A stretch of 64,000 nucleotides of DNA from Streptomyces sp. S.PNR 29 (GCF_030386795.1 NZ_JANUQM010000003.1:434001-498000); one strand, 5' to 3'. Positions 29,709 to 38,784 are shown, counted from the stretch's first letter. Program-made: numbers and translations. The notes: generated by a model from the letters alone, not told the origin.

Positions 29709-30620
29709 ATGACTGACACAGCCTCAGTGGTCGTGTTCGACCAGGTGAGCAAGGCATACGGCGCCGTCCGGGCGGTGGACGCCCTGACTCTGACCCTGCG
29801 CCCCGGGGAAACCGTGGCGCTGCTCGGGCCCAACGGGGCCGGCAAGTCCACCACCCTCGACCTGCTGCTCGGCCTCAAGCAGCCGGACGCCGGATCGGTC
29901 CGGCTCTTCGGCACCAGCCCGCGCGAGGCCATCGTCGCCGGGCGGGTCGGCGCCATGCTGCAGAGCGGCGGGCTGATGGACGAGGTCACGGTCGCCGAGC
30001 TGGTGCGGCTCGCCTGCGCCCTGCACCCGAAGCCGTACAGGCCGTCCGACGTGCTGTCCCGCGCGGGCATCGCGCAGATCGCCGACCGCAGGGTCGACAA
30101 GCTCTCCGGCGGCCAGTCCCAGCGCGTCCGCTTCGCCCTCGCCACCGCCGGCGACAGCGACCTGATCGTCCTGGACGAACCGACCACCGGCATGGACGTC
30201 TCCACCCGCCAGGCCTTCTGGGCCACCATGCGCGAGCAGGCCGACCAAGGCCGTACGGTCCTCTTCGCCACCCACTACCTGGAGGAGGCCGACGCCATGG
30301 CCGACCGGGTGCTGGTGCTGCACCGCGGCCGGCTGCTCGCCGACGGCACCGCGGCCGAGATCAAGGCGAAGGCCGGGGCCCGGAGGATCTCCTTCGACCT
30401 GGCCGGACAGATCGACGAGGCCTCCCTGCGCACCCTGCCCTTCCTCACCGCCCTCGACGTGTCCGGCGCCACCGTCCGTATCCAGTCCTCCGACGCCGAC
30501 GCGACCGTCCACGCCCTGTACGGCCTCGGCGTCTATCCCCGCAACCTGGAAGTCGCCGGGCTCGGACTGGAGCAGGCCTTCGTCGCCATCACCGAGGCCG
30601 AGGAGGCCCGCCGCTCATGA
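29709..30620 (+). CDS. Drug-type ABC exporter ATPase (DrrA-like)
   Basis: This 303-residue ATPase has Walker A GPNGAGKS, signature LSGGQSQR, Walker B LIVLDEPTTGMD and H-loop ATHYLEEAD, typical of DrrA/CcmA-type exporters with ABC-2 permeases. A C-terminal domain of about 80 residues follows. It is the first gene of a four-gene overlapping operon with a permease, histidine kinase and response regulator. The substrate is unknown; such sets often answer cell-envelope stress or antibiotics. Confidence 0.93.
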   Translation: MTDTASVVVFDQVSKAYGAVRAVDALTLTLRPGETVALLGPNGAGKSTTLDLLLGLKQPDAGSVRLFGTSPREAIVAGRVGAMLQSGGLMDEVTVAELVRLACALHPKPYRPSDVLSRAGIAQIADRRVDKLSGGQSQRVRFALATAGDSDLIVLDEPTTGMDVSTRQAFWATMREQADQGRTVLFATHYLEEADAMADRVLVLHRGRLLADGTAAEIKAKAGARRISFDLAGQIDEASLRTLPFLTALDVSGATVRIQSSDADATVHALYGLGVYPRNLEVAGLGLEQAFVAITEAEEARRS

Positions 30621-31357
30621 ACAGCCTGATCAGACTGGAACTCACCCGGGCCCTGCGCAACCGCAAGTTCCTGTTCTTCTCCGTGATCTACCCGTCGGTC
30701 CTGTTCCTGCTCATCGCCGGCAGCGCCGACAGCACCACGAAGGTCGACGGCACCGGCCTGACCCTGCCGACCTACATGATGGTCTCCATGGCCTCCTTCG
30801 GCGCCCTCACCGCCGTCCTGATGGGCAACAGCGAGCGCATCGCCAAGGAGCGCGAGTCCGGCTGGGTACGGCAGCTGCGGCTGACCACGCTGCCCGGGCG
30901 CGGCTACGTCCTCGCGAAGACCGCCGGCGCCGGGGTCGTCAGCCTGCCGTCCATCGTCATCGTCTTCGCCGTCGCCGCGGCCGTGAAGGACGTCCACATG
31001 GACGCCTGGCAGTGGCTCGCCCTCACCGGCGTGATCTGGGCCGGCAGCCTCGTCTTCGCCGCCCTCGGCGTCGCGATCGGCTACCTCGCGACCGGGGACG
31101 CGGTCCGCCCCATCACGATGATCACCTACTTCGGGCTGTCCATCCTCGGCGGCCTGTGGATGCCGACGACGACCTTCCCGAACTGGCTCCAGGACATCGC
31201 CAAGTGGGTGCCCACCCGCGCGTACGCCGCCCTGGGGCAGGCCATCGAACAGAGCCGGGCCCCGCACGCGAAGGACCTCGCCATCCTCGCCGTCTCCTTC
31301 GCCCTGTTCACGGGCGGCGCGGCCTGGCTGTACCGGAAGGACACGCTGAAGGCGTGA
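30617..31357 (+). CDS. ABC-2 type exporter permease
   Basis: This 246-residue membrane protein has six predicted helices and the ABC-2 arrangement: the first helix follows RNRKFLFFSVIYP, and the last cluster has GLWMPTTTFPNWLQDIAKWVPTRAYAALG. The ATG overlaps the ATPase stop by ATGA, and the end overlaps the kinase start by GTGA. It forms the exporter with the preceding ATPase. Confidence 0.92.
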   Translation: MNSLIRLELTRALRNRKFLFFSVIYPSVLFLLIAGSADSTTKVDGTGLTLPTYMMVSMASFGALTAVLMGNSERIAKERESGWVRQLRLTTLPGRGYVLAKTAGAGVVSLPSIVIVFAVAAAVKDVHMDAWQWLALTGVIWAGSLVFAALGVAIGYLATGDAVRPITMITYFGLSILGGLWMPTTTFPNWLQDIAKWVPTRAYAALGQAIEQSRAPHAKDLAILAVSFALFTGGAAWLYRKDTLKA

Positions 31358-32514
31358 GCGGCGTCGGCATCGGGCAGCGCCCGGTAAACCGCAGGCAGAA
31401 GGCCGTCAAGGCGATGTGGACCGGCATCTGGCTGGTGTACCTGAGCGCGCCCGTCAGCGATCTGCTGCACGGCGGCCACAGCACGGGCGTCCGGGTCCTC
31501 GGCGGAATCGGTCTCCTCGCCTTCGTCGTCTGGTACATGGTGCTGGTCTTCCGCACCGGCCGCGGCGAACGGAACAGCCTGGTGCTCGGCTCGCTCGCGG
31601 TCCTCGCGGCCCAGTCCACGGTGCTCGTCCTCAGCCTGGGCCGGGAGTGGCTGGTCCTCTTCGTGTACGTCTCGATCGCGTCCGGCGCGGCACTGCCGCC
31701 GCGCATGGCCCGCTGGACGATCCCGGGCGCCTGCGCCCTGATGTCGGCGCTCGCTCTGGAGGCGCCGGGTGGGCGGTCCTACCTGGCCGGACTGCTCATC
31801 CCGGCGCTGCTGGGCGGCTTCGCCATGACCGGCGTACGGGAACTGGTCCGCACGACGATCGCCCTGCGCGAGGCCCGGGCGACGGTCGCCCAGCTCGCGG
31901 CGAACGAGGAGCGCCTGCGCCTCGCCCGCGACCTGCACGACCTCCTGGGCCACTCCCTGTCACTGATCGCGCTGAAGAGTGAGCTGGCCGGCCGGATGCT
32001 CCCCGGCCACCCCGACAAGGCGGCCCAGCAGGTCGCCGACATCGAGCAGGTCAGCCGCCAGGCCCTCGTCGACGTACGCGAGGCCGTCACCGGCTACCGG
32101 CGGCCCCGCCTGACCGCCGAACTCGCCGGCGCCCGGGCCGCCCTGACCGCGGCCGGCATCACCGCGGACCTGCCCGCCGAACCGGACCTCACCGGGGTCC
32201 CCGAGGAGAGCGAGTCGACCCTCGCCTGGGCGCTGCGCGAGGCGGTCACCAACGTCGTACGGCACAGCGGCGCCCGGCGCTGCACGGTGGAGCTGCTGCG
32301 CCGCCAGACCCTCGACGGCCCGGTGCTGGAACTCTGCGTCGAGGACAACGGCTCCACAGGCCCGGGCAGCGGCCCCGGCAACGGACTGACGGGCCTGGCC
32401 GAGCGGCTCGAAAAGGCGGGCGGCTCCCTGGAGGCGGGCGGCATCCGGCACGGCTTCCGCCTGGTCGCCCGCGTGCCCGGTGCCGCCGCCAGGGACATAG
32501 GATCCGGGGCATGA
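31354..32514 (+). CDS. DesK/NarL-type sensor histidine kinase
   Basis: This 386-residue sensor has five or six membrane helices in residues 25-165 with little extracellular sequence, so it probably senses the membrane itself or its partner transporter. The HisKA_3 dimerisation motif follows, with phospho-acceptor His195 (ARDLHDLLGHS). The ATP-binding domain has a N-box (LREAVTNVVRHS) and G-box (DNGSTGPGSGPGNGLTGL). The GTG start overlaps the permease stop. Fusion-like coupling to an exporter suggests the exporter is its target. Confidence 0.93.
   Translation: MSGVGIGQRPVNRRQKAVKAMWTGIWLVYLSAPVSDLLHGGHSTGVRVLGGIGLLAFVVWYMVLVFRTGRGERNSLVLGSLAVLAAQSTVLVLSLGREWLVLFVYVSIASGAALPPRMARWTIPGACALMSALALEAPGGRSYLAGLLIPALLGGFAMTGVRELVRTTIALREARATVAQLAANEERLRLARDLHDLLGHSLSLIALKSELAGRMLPGHPDKAAQQVADIEQVSRQALVDVREAVTGYRRPRLTAELAGARAALTAAGITADLPAEPDLTGVPEESESTLAWALREAVTNVVRHSGARRCTVELLRRQTLDGPVLELCVEDNGSTGPGSGPGNGLTGLAERLEKAGGSLEAGGIRHGFRLVARVPGAAARDIGSGA
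32498..32510 (+). promoter_or_regulatory. Possible internal leaderless promoter of the response regulator
   Basis: TAGGAT at 32498-32503 ends 7 bases before the regulator ATG, inside the end of the kinase gene. It could provide a separate transcript for the regulator. Confidence 0.35.
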
Positions 32515-33125
32515 GCAGCCCGATCAAGGTCCTGCTGGCCGAGGACCAGGCCATGGTCCGCGAGGCGCTGGCCACCCTGCTCGGCCTGGAGGAGGACATC
32601 GAGGTCGTCGCCCAGGTGGCACGCGGCGACGAGGTGCTGCCCACGGCCCGCGAACACGCCGTGGACGTCGCCCTCCTCGACATCGAGATGCCGGGCGCGA
32701 CCGGCATCGAAGCGGCGGCCGAACTGCACCGCGAGCTGCCGGACGTGAAGCTGGTCATCCTCACCACCTTCGGCCGCCCCGGCTACCTCCGCAGCGCCAT
32801 GGAGTCCGGCGCCGCCGCCTTCCTCGTCAAGGACGCCCCGGCGGCCCAACTGGCAGAGGCGGTACGCAAGGTCCTCGCCGGCGAGCGAGTCATCGACCCC
32901 ACGCTCGCCGCCGCGGCCCTGGCCGACGGCGCCAACCCCCTGACGGACCGCGAACGCGAGGTCCTGCGAGCGGCGGCCGACGGCTCCACGAACGCGGAAC
33001 TGGCAGCGGCCCTGCACCTCTCCCAGGGCACCGTCCGCAACTACCTGTCGACGGCGATCCAGAAGCTGGCGGCACGGAACAGGACGGAAGCCGTACGGAT
33101 CGCACGAGAGAAGGGCTGGCTGTAG
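32511..33125 (+). CDS. NarL/LuxR-family response regulator
   Basis: This 204-residue regulator has a receiver domain with phosphorylation site Asp57 (LLDIEMPG) and acidic residues Glu11/Asp12, and a conserved Lys in LVKDAP. The C-terminal LuxR helix-turn-helix reads LTDREREVLRAAADGSTNAELAAALHLSQGTVRNYLS. The ATG overlaps the kinase stop by ATGA, so the pair is cognate. It probably controls the upstream exporter operon. Confidence 0.95.
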   Translation: MSSPIKVLLAEDQAMVREALATLLGLEEDIEVVAQVARGDEVLPTAREHAVDVALLDIEMPGATGIEAAAELHRELPDVKLVILTTFGRPGYLRSAMESGAAAFLVKDAPAAQLAEAVRKVLAGERVIDPTLAAAALADGANPLTDREREVLRAAADGSTNAELAAALHLSQGTVRNYLSTAIQKLAARNRTEAVRIAREKGWL

Positions 33126-33126
33126 A

Positions 33127-33207
33127 GCGCCCCGAAGGGGCGCGGGGCTGTGTTGAATATGCGGCTCCGCCGCGTGGGCGCGACCAGCCACAACGAATCC
33201 GCAGCCG
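33127..33207 (+). repeat. Dispersed palindromic repeat, copy A
   Basis: It begins with the hairpin GCGCCCC-GAA-GGGGCGC two bases after the response-regulator stop and continues with GGCTCCGCCGCGTGGGCGCGA and a tail ending CGCAGCCG. The same arrangement occurs inverted at 50930-51008. I recall this sequence as widespread in Streptomyces intergenic regions. The first hairpin can serve as a terminator. Confidence 0.8.
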
Positions 33208-33233
33208 AGGGACGACACAAGCCCCCACGGCGA

Positions 33234-34106
33234 TCAGTTCAACATCGCCCGCGCGGCCAGCGCCTCCCCCCGAACCCGCTCCGAAGCCACGTCATCCACC
33301 GCCCCCACCACATCGGCATACTGCTCAAGCTCGGCCGCCCCCGCCGCGAACTCCCCCCGCTGCACCAGCAACTGCGCCCGCTCATACCGCAACCGCGCCG
33401 GGTGCGAAGGCAACAGCAGTGACAGGTCCACGGCCCACAGCGACACATCCGACCGCTCCGGCCGGGCCGCCGCCCACGCCCGGATGTTGTTCAGGATCCG
33501 CAACACCACCTCCAGCGGGTCCGCGGGACCGAGCATCGACCGCTGCAAGGGCGCCCCCGTGGCCCCCACGACCAGCAGCTCCGCGTCGGACCCGGTCAGC
33601 ACCCGACCCCCGTCGAACGGATCGGCGAGCACCTGCCCCTCCTCCGGCCCGAACCCGACCACGAAATGCCCGGGCAGCGCCACCCCGTACACCGGCGCCC
33701 CCGCCCTGCGCGCCACCTCCATCCACACCACCGACAGCAGGATCGGCAGCCCCCGCCTGCGCCGCAGCACCTCATGCAGCAAGGACGACTCCAGGCGCTG
33801 ATAGTCCGCGGGGGAGCCGTGAAAGCCGCACTGCTCGCCGAGGAGGTCCCGCAGCGCCACGGCCCAGGCCCGGGGCCCACCGGGACGGAACGGCACCTGC
33901 CCGGCCAGCCGGTCCAGCTCGACCTGGGCGGCGTCGATACCGGCCTCGTCCAGCGTCCCGTCCGCCGCGGCGGCCATCAGCAGGCACAGCGTCGACAGGT
34001 CGGGCTGCTCGCAGCGCGCTTCTTCGGCGAACCGCCGACGCAGTTCGGCGGACCGTTCGGGCGGCGGTGGATGGGGGGACCGCATAGCAGGCTCGTGCCC
34101 GCTCAC
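33234..34106 (-). CDS. SirB1/transglutaminase-like family protein with TPR-like tail
   Basis: This 290-residue cytosolic protein starts at a GTG overlapping the previous stop (GTGA). The central part (DYQRLESSLLHEVLRRRRGLPILLSVVWMEVARRAG and GVALPGHFVVGF) is the SirB1-type transglutaminase-like domain, but the usual catalytic cysteine is not evident (residues at that position read LPILLS), so enzyme activity is doubtful. The C-terminal 90 residues look like TPR helices. Its role is unknown. Confidence 0.8.
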   Translation of the reverse strand: MSGHEPAMRSPHPPPPERSAELRRRFAEEARCEQPDLSTLCLLMAAAADGTLDEAGIDAAQVELDRLAGQVPFRPGGPRAWAVALRDLLGEQCGFHGSPADYQRLESSLLHEVLRRRRGLPILLSVVWMEVARRAGAPVYGVALPGHFVVGFGPEEGQVLADPFDGGRVLTGSDAELLVVGATGAPLQRSMLGPADPLEVVLRILNNIRAWAAARPERSDVSLWAVDLSLLLPSHPARLRYERAQLLVQRGEFAAGAAELEQYADVVGAVDDVASERVRGEALAARAMLN

Positions 34107-35185
34107 GGCGATCCGTACCGGCCGGAGGCGGCGGAATCCGGCTCACGGTAGTGGTGGTACGCGTGATGCGCGGTGAAGCCCATCCCGGCGTACAGCTCCC
34201 GCGCACCGCCGTTGTCCGCCTCGACCTGGAGCCAGGCCGCCGACGCGCCCTCGTCCAGCGCCTGCCGGGCCAGCGCGGCCATCACGGCGGTGGCCAGGCC
34301 CCGCCGCCGCAGCGCCGGGTCCACCTCGACGGCCGCGAACCCGGCCCACCGCCCGTCGACGACACACCGCCCGATGGCGGCCGGCGCCTCCTGCCCGGGA
34401 ACCGTCGCGAACCACACGGAGGGCCCGCTGCTCAGCACCCGCAGGGCCACGTCACTCACGCCCTTGCGCTGGTAGCGCGCCAGCCACGCCTCGTCCGCCT
34501 CCCGGGACAGCACGACCTGGGACACCGCGGACGGATCCGCCCGGTCGGCGACCGGCGCCAACGCCCCGATCCACATCTCGGCGGTCACCTCCCGCACCCA
34601 GCCCCGCCGCTCCAGCTCCGCGCACAGCAGCTCCTGCGTGCCCTCGGCGCCGGTCGCGGTCTGCACGTACGCCGGCAGACCGCGCTCGCCGTACCACCGC
34701 CGTACGACGGCCAGCGCCTCGTCGAGCGGCAGATGGGGGTCACCGAGCGGCAGCACGGAGTTGGCCCGCCGCGTGAAGCCCGCCCGTCGCCCGGCCACCG
34801 CCTCGCACGGGTGCGCTTCGCGCGGCACCTTCTGGACCGCCGCCCGCATCTCCCAGTCACCCAGCCGTTCGCTCTCCACCGGCCGCCAGGCCCGCGACGC
34901 GACACGCGCGAGCTCCTCGTAGGAGGCGGCGGGACCGCGGCGACGCGCCGGTGCGGAGGGGACGACCTTGCCCGCGACCAGCGTCGATTCCGGAATCCGG
35001 ACGGTTTCGCCGCCCTTCCGTGTGATCAGCAGCACACCATCGTCCCATGATGTGAGAACACCCACCGTGTCGGTGAACTTCTCGTTTCCGGTCCCAGCTT
35101 CACTCAAGCGCCGCACGGAGACCCGTTTGCCCACGTCAGCAGCGGTGATACGGACCTCATAACGCCCGGCGGCCGAGATTTCCAC
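34103..35185 (-). CDS. GNAT-family acetyltransferase with N-terminal SH3-like domain
   Basis: This 360-residue protein starts at a GTG with AGGAGGGG upstream. Residues 1-75 are a small beta-rich domain (VGKRVSVRRL, GVLTSWDDGVLLITR). Residues about 85-345 form a GNAT fold with acetyl-CoA motif VDPALRRRGLATAVMAALARQAL and the closing helix GARELYAGMGFTAHHAYHHYR. The acceptor is unknown. It is co-translated with the SirB1-like gene and is divergent from fdxA. Confidence 0.87.
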   Translation of the reverse strand: MEISAAGRYEVRITAADVGKRVSVRRLSEAGTGNEKFTDTVGVLTSWDDGVLLITRKGGETVRIPESTLVAGKVVPSAPARRRGPAASYEELARVASRAWRPVESERLGDWEMRAAVQKVPREAHPCEAVAGRRAGFTRRANSVLPLGDPHLPLDEALAVVRRWYGERGLPAYVQTATGAEGTQELLCAELERRGWVREVTAEMWIGALAPVADRADPSAVSQVVLSREADEAWLARYQRKGVSDVALRVLSSGPSVWFATVPGQEAPAAIGRCVVDGRWAGFAAVEVDPALRRRGLATAVMAALARQALDEGASAAWLQVEADNGGARELYAGMGFTAHHAYHHYREPDSAASGRYGSP

Positions 35186-35325
35186 AGGTCAGTTCACCCC
35201 TCCTGTTCGGATCATGCCCAGGAACGGAGATACTAGGGGCGGGCATCGACGACGCCGCGCTCCCGCGCGCCAGGCGGCGGAGCCTGAGGAGGCCCGCCAG
35301 CGCCCTATCGAGGAGGAACGACAGC

Positions 35326-35646
35326 GTGACCTACGTCATCGCGCAGCCTTGTGTCGACGTCAAGGACAAGGCGTGCATCGAGGAGTGCCCGGTCGACTGC
35401 ATCTACGAGGGCCAGCGGTCCTTGTACATCCACCCGGACGAATGCGTCGACTGTGGGGCCTGTGAGCCGGTCTGCCCGGTCGAGGCCATCTTCTACGAGG
35501 ACGACGTGCCGGAGGAGTGGAAGGACTACTACAAGGCGAACGTCGAGTTCTTCGACGAGCTCGGCTCGCCCGGCGGCGCCAGCAAGCTGGGGCTGATCGA
35601 GCGGGACCACCCCTTCGTCGCGGCGCTCCCGCCGCAGGGCGAGTAA
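35326..35646 (+). CDS. fdxA: 7Fe ferredoxin
   Basis: This 106-residue electron carrier has cysteines at 9, 17, 21, 25, 40, 43, 46 and 50, the arrangement of actinobacterial [3Fe-4S][4Fe-4S] ferredoxins. The acidic C-terminal half has no cysteine. A GTG start follows GGAGGAACGACAGC. The same gene precedes dapC in mycobacteria (fdxC, Rv1177). A very strong hairpin follows. Confidence 0.95.
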   Translation: MTYVIAQPCVDVKDKACIEECPVDCIYEGQRSLYIHPDECVDCGACEPVCPVEAIFYEDDVPEEWKDYYKANVEFFDELGSPGGASKLGLIERDHPFVAALPPQGE

Positions 35647-35681
35647 GCCCCGGGCGGCCCACAAGCGGCCCGCAACCGTGC

Positions 35682-35738
35682 CGCCTCGGTCCCGTACGGC
35701 CTGATCGCCTTCGATCGCCGCCGTACGGGACCGAGGCG
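35682..35738 (+). terminator. fdxA terminator
   Basis: A perfect 19-bp stem (35682-35700 / 35720-35738) whose 19-base loop contains a second 5-bp hairpin (GATCG/CGATC). It separates fdxA from dapC and would strongly limit read-through. Confidence 0.85.
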
Positions 35739-35784
35739 TTTGCCGTACACACGGCTCGTACGAACCAGAAAGTGAGCCAGATCC

Positions 35785-36879
35785 GTGTCCGCAGTCTCCG
35801 ACCGTCTCCCCACCTTCCCCTGGGACAAGCTGGCGCCCTACAAGGCGACGGCCGCCGCCCACCCCGACGGCATCGTCGACCTGTCCGTAGGCACTCCGGT
35901 CGATCCGGTGCCCGAGCTGATCCAGAAGGCGTTGATCGCCGCGGCCGACTCGCCGGGCTACCCGACCGTCTGGGGCACGTCCGAGCTGCGTGACGCGATC
36001 ACCGGCTGGGTCGAGCGCCGCCTGGGCGCCCGGGACGTCACCCACCGCCACGTCCTGCCCATCGTCGGCTCCAAGGAACTGGTCGCCTGGCTCCCCACCC
36101 AGCTGGGCCTCGGCCCCGGCGACAAGGTGGCCTACCCCCGCCTGGCCTACCCGACGTACGAGGTGGGGGCGCGTCTGGCCCGTGCGGAGTACGAGGTCTA
36201 CGACGATCCGACGGACCTGGACCCGGCCGACCTGAAGCTCCTCTGGCTGAACTCCCCGTCCAACCCCACGGGCCGGGTCCTGTCGAAGGCCGAACTGACC
36301 CGGATCGTCGCCTGGGCCCGCGAACACGGCGTCCTCGTCTTCTCCGACGAGTGCTACATCGAGCTGGGCTGGGAGGCCGACCCGGTCTCGGTCCTGCACC
36401 CGGAGGTCAACGGCGGCTCCTACGAGGGCATCGTCTCGGTTCACTCCCTCTCCAAGCGCTCGAACCTCGCGGGCTACCGCGCGGCCTTCCTCGCCGGCGA
36501 CCCGGCCGTCCTCGCGCCCCTCCTGGAGATCCGCAAGCACGGCGGCATGATGACCTCGGCGCCGACGCAGGCGGCGGTGGTGGCGGCCCTGGGCGACGAC
36601 GACCACGTCCGCGAGCAGCGGGAACGGTACGCGTCCCGCCGCACGGCCCTCCGCGAGGCGCTGGTCGGGCACGGTTTCCGCATCGAACACAGCGAGGCCA
36701 GCCTCTACCTGTGGGCCACACGCGACGAGTCCTGCTGGGACACGGTGGCCCACCTGGCCGACCGAGGCATCCTGGTCGCGCCGGGCGACTTCTACGGCCC
36801 GGCGGGCGCGACGTTCGTACGGGTGGCTCTCACGGCGACGGACGAGCGGGTACGGGCAGCGGTGGAACGGCTGGCGTAA
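35785..36879 (+). CDS. dapC: Succinyldiaminopimelate transaminase
   Basis: This 364-residue class I/II PLP aminotransferase of the lysine/diaminopimelate pathway forms N-succinyl-LL-diaminopimelate from the keto precursor. The PLP lysine is Lys224 (HSLSKRSNLAGYR). The motifs NSPSNPTGR, FSDECYIELGW and a C-terminal FVRVALTATDERV are present. The GTG at 35785 is the start. Downstream of fdxA as in mycobacteria (Rv1178). dapE, encoding the next enzyme, lies 2 kb away. Confidence 0.92.
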   Translation: MSAVSDRLPTFPWDKLAPYKATAAAHPDGIVDLSVGTPVDPVPELIQKALIAAADSPGYPTVWGTSELRDAITGWVERRLGARDVTHRHVLPIVGSKELVAWLPTQLGLGPGDKVAYPRLAYPTYEVGARLARAEYEVYDDPTDLDPADLKLLWLNSPSNPTGRVLSKAELTRIVAWAREHGVLVFSDECYIELGWEADPVSVLHPEVNGGSYEGIVSVHSLSKRSNLAGYRAAFLAGDPAVLAPLLEIRKHGGMMTSAPTQAAVVAALGDDDHVREQRERYASRRTALREALVGHGFRIEHSEASLYLWATRDESCWDTVAHLADRGILVAPGDFYGPAGATFVRVALTATDERVRAAVERLA

Positions 36880-36918
36880 GCACGTCGGCGCCCTGGCGCA
36901 CGGCGGCGCAGAGCGCAA

Positions 36919-36951
36919 CGACGGGGTCCAGGAACGTCCTGGACCCCGTCG
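36919..36951. terminator. Terminator between dapC and the convergent secreted-protein gene
   Basis: A perfect 15-bp stem with a 3-base loop (36919-36933 / 36937-36951) between two convergent genes. It could terminate both. Confidence 0.85.
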
Positions 36952-36977
36952 CCGTACGACTCGGCCGAAGGAAGCCG

Positions 36978-37409
36978 TCAGCTGAGCGGCAGGCCCTGCG
37001 CCGGCAGGCCGCCCTTGCCGAGTGAGCCCGTGGGCAGTCCGCCCTTGGTGGCCGTCCTGCTGGTGTCCCCGAGGATCTCCCCGGTGGTGCCGACCGCCTC
37101 ACCGGCGGCCTTCTGCGCGGCGGGCGCGGCCTTCTTGACCGTCTTGCCGCCGGTCTTGCCCGCGGCCGGCACGGCCTTCTTGACGGCCTTGCTGCCGGTG
37201 TCGCCGGCGGTCCGGGTGACGTTCTGCGCCGTGCCGTCGACGGTGTTGCCGACGCTCGCCCCGTCCAGGGCGGTCAGCCCACCAAGGTTCGGGGAGGCCG
37301 GCAGCTCGGGGGCCGCACTGGCGGAGCCGGCCGCACCGACCCCGGCAGCCGCTCCGGCAGCGACGAGCAGCGCGGCACGGGCGATCCGGCGGGTCAGGGG
37401 GAGGGACAT
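36978..37409 (-). CDS. Small secreted Lys/Ala-rich protein
   Basis: This 143-residue protein has a Sec signal peptide with cleavage after GSASA near residue 32. The mature part has an internal repeat, KAVKKAVPAAGKTGGKTVKKAAPAAQKA, of two basic amphipathic units, and ends with repeated GGLP turns. GAAGGAG lies 5 bases before the ATG at 37409. I do not recognise a domain. It is probably a wall-associated or extracellular basic protein. Confidence 0.8.
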   Translation of the reverse strand: MSLPLTRRIARAALLVAAGAAAGVGAAGSASAAPELPASPNLGGLTALDGASVGNTVDGTAQNVTRTAGDTGSKAVKKAVPAAGKTGGKTVKKAAPAAQKAAGEAVGTTGEILGDTSRTATKGGLPTGSLGKGGLPAQGLPLS

Positions 37410-37730
37410 GATGCTCCTTCGACGGGAGATGACGGTGATTATCCGACCGCATCCGGCGTGGGTCGTCTGGTCGATCCGTCCGGGCGCGGACGCAGTGACT
37501 ACCGCTTGAACCCCCCGAAGGTTCCGCAGGCCAACGTAAAGAGTTGGTAATGCGTCGCATAATCGCCTGCGGATAAAGACGGGCAAAAAGCGCCGGGCGC
37601 GAAAGGCTGCCGAATCCTTCCAGCCCTTGGCTGTGAAGGGTCTCGCCGGATTCCCGGGGGCAACACGAAAACCTGCCCACCCCCGGCGCCCTCATGTCAC
37701 TCGTGTAACCCCAGCGGGGGAAGGCTCGTA
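37410..37730. other. Gene-free region upstream of the secreted-protein gene
   Basis: About 320 bases between two minus-strand genes. It holds the promoter of the secreted-protein gene and the end of the lysozyme-like transcript, but no convincing hexamers or hairpins stand out. Confidence 0.4.
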
Positions 37731-38714
37731 CTACTGAGCAGTGACGATCCGAACGGAATCCCCGGACTTTTCCCCGCTCTGCGCGCCGGCCGCTCCGGTC
37801 GGCCGCCACTGGCTGTCGGTGTTCCCGGCCGTCCACTCGCGACCGGCGTACGACACCCGCTGGATGTGCAGGGCGGAGGCGTTGGCCACCGCCCAGTGCG
37901 CCAGCTGCCAGCCGCGCTCCCGCAGGCTCCGCCCCGCCCCCGGATTCGTGTCGGCGGTCACGGGCAGCGTCACCGTCCGCCCGGCGCCCCCGCCCGTGGC
38001 GTTCGCGGAGGGCGACGGCGTGGCCGCCGCGGACCCGCTCACCTCCGCGCCGACCGGCTCCAGCGCGTCGCGCCCGAAGTCCCGCACCAGCGCGGCGCGC
38101 ACCGCGTCCGGCCCCGCCGCCCTCGTGGCGGCCGGGCGCCCGTCGCAGGTCAGGGTGGCCGCGGAGGTGCCGGTGAGGGCGGCGGCGAGCAGCGTGGCGT
38201 CCGGTTCGTGCTTGGCGTACGCCTGCGGGAATCCGCTGCGCTGTACGCGCTGCGCGGCGACGGTCAGCGGCAGCCGCGTGTAGCCGGGCACCTTGACCAG
38301 GTGGTCGTAGAACTTCCCCGCCGCGTACGTCGGGTCCATGATCTCCTTCGGCGTGCCCCAGCCCTGCGAGGGCCGCTGCTGGAACAGGCCCAGTGAGTCC
38401 CGGTCGCCGTGGCGGATGTTGCGCAGCCCCGACTCCTGCAGCGCGGTCGCCAGCGCGATCGTCACGGCCCGCTCGGGCACGCCGCGCGCGGTGCCCACGG
38501 CGGTGATCGTCGCCGCGTTCACCGCCTGCTCCGGCGTGAACTCGTACGTCGCCCCGTCGTCCTCTCCGGAGACGACCTTGCAGCCCGGGGCGCCCGTGCC
38601 GCCGGTGACGTACTGCACCACGAGGTAACCGGCGACCGCGAGCAGGGTCACGAAGGCCGCCCCGAAGCGGAAGAGGCGGCCACGGCGTTTGCGAGTGGGG
38701 GACGGCTGTAGCAC
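37731..38714 (-). CDS. Membrane-anchored lysozyme-like protein
   Basis: This 327-residue protein has an N-terminal membrane anchor (LFRFGAAFVTLLAVAGYLVVQYV, residues 14-36), so the rest is outside. Residues about 60-140 contain ALQESGLRN, GDRDSLGLFQQRPSQGWG and a YDHLVKVPGY region, the pattern of lysozyme-like transglycosylase folds; Glu in QESGL would be the catalytic acid. Homologues are sometimes mislabelled as heavy-metal transporters. The GTG start is 6 bases after TACCTT, so it is likely leaderless. Divergent from dapE. Confidence 0.75.
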   Translation of the reverse strand: MLQPSPTRKRRGRLFRFGAAFVTLLAVAGYLVVQYVTGGTGAPGCKVVSGEDDGATYEFTPEQAVNAATITAVGTARGVPERAVTIALATALQESGLRNIRHGDRDSLGLFQQRPSQGWGTPKEIMDPTYAAGKFYDHLVKVPGYTRLPLTVAAQRVQRSGFPQAYAKHEPDATLLAAALTGTSAATLTCDGRPAATRAAGPDAVRAALVRDFGRDALEPVGAEVSGSAAATPSPSANATGGGAGRTVTLPVTADTNPGAGRSLRERGWQLAHWAVANASALHIQRVSYAGREWTAGNTDSQWRPTGAAGAQSGEKSGDSVRIVTAQ

Positions 38715-38726
38715 GCGTACAAGGTA
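38715..38726 (-). promoter_or_regulatory. Probable leaderless promoter of the lysozyme-like gene
   Basis: TACCTT (38721-38726 on the minus strand) ends 6 bases before the GTG at 38714, with no Shine-Dalgarno sequence. Confidence 0.5.
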
Positions 38727-38784
38727 CTGGAGAGTACGGTGCGTTCTGTGCAGGGTGTGGAGAGTGTGCCGACAGCTGGCGCGT

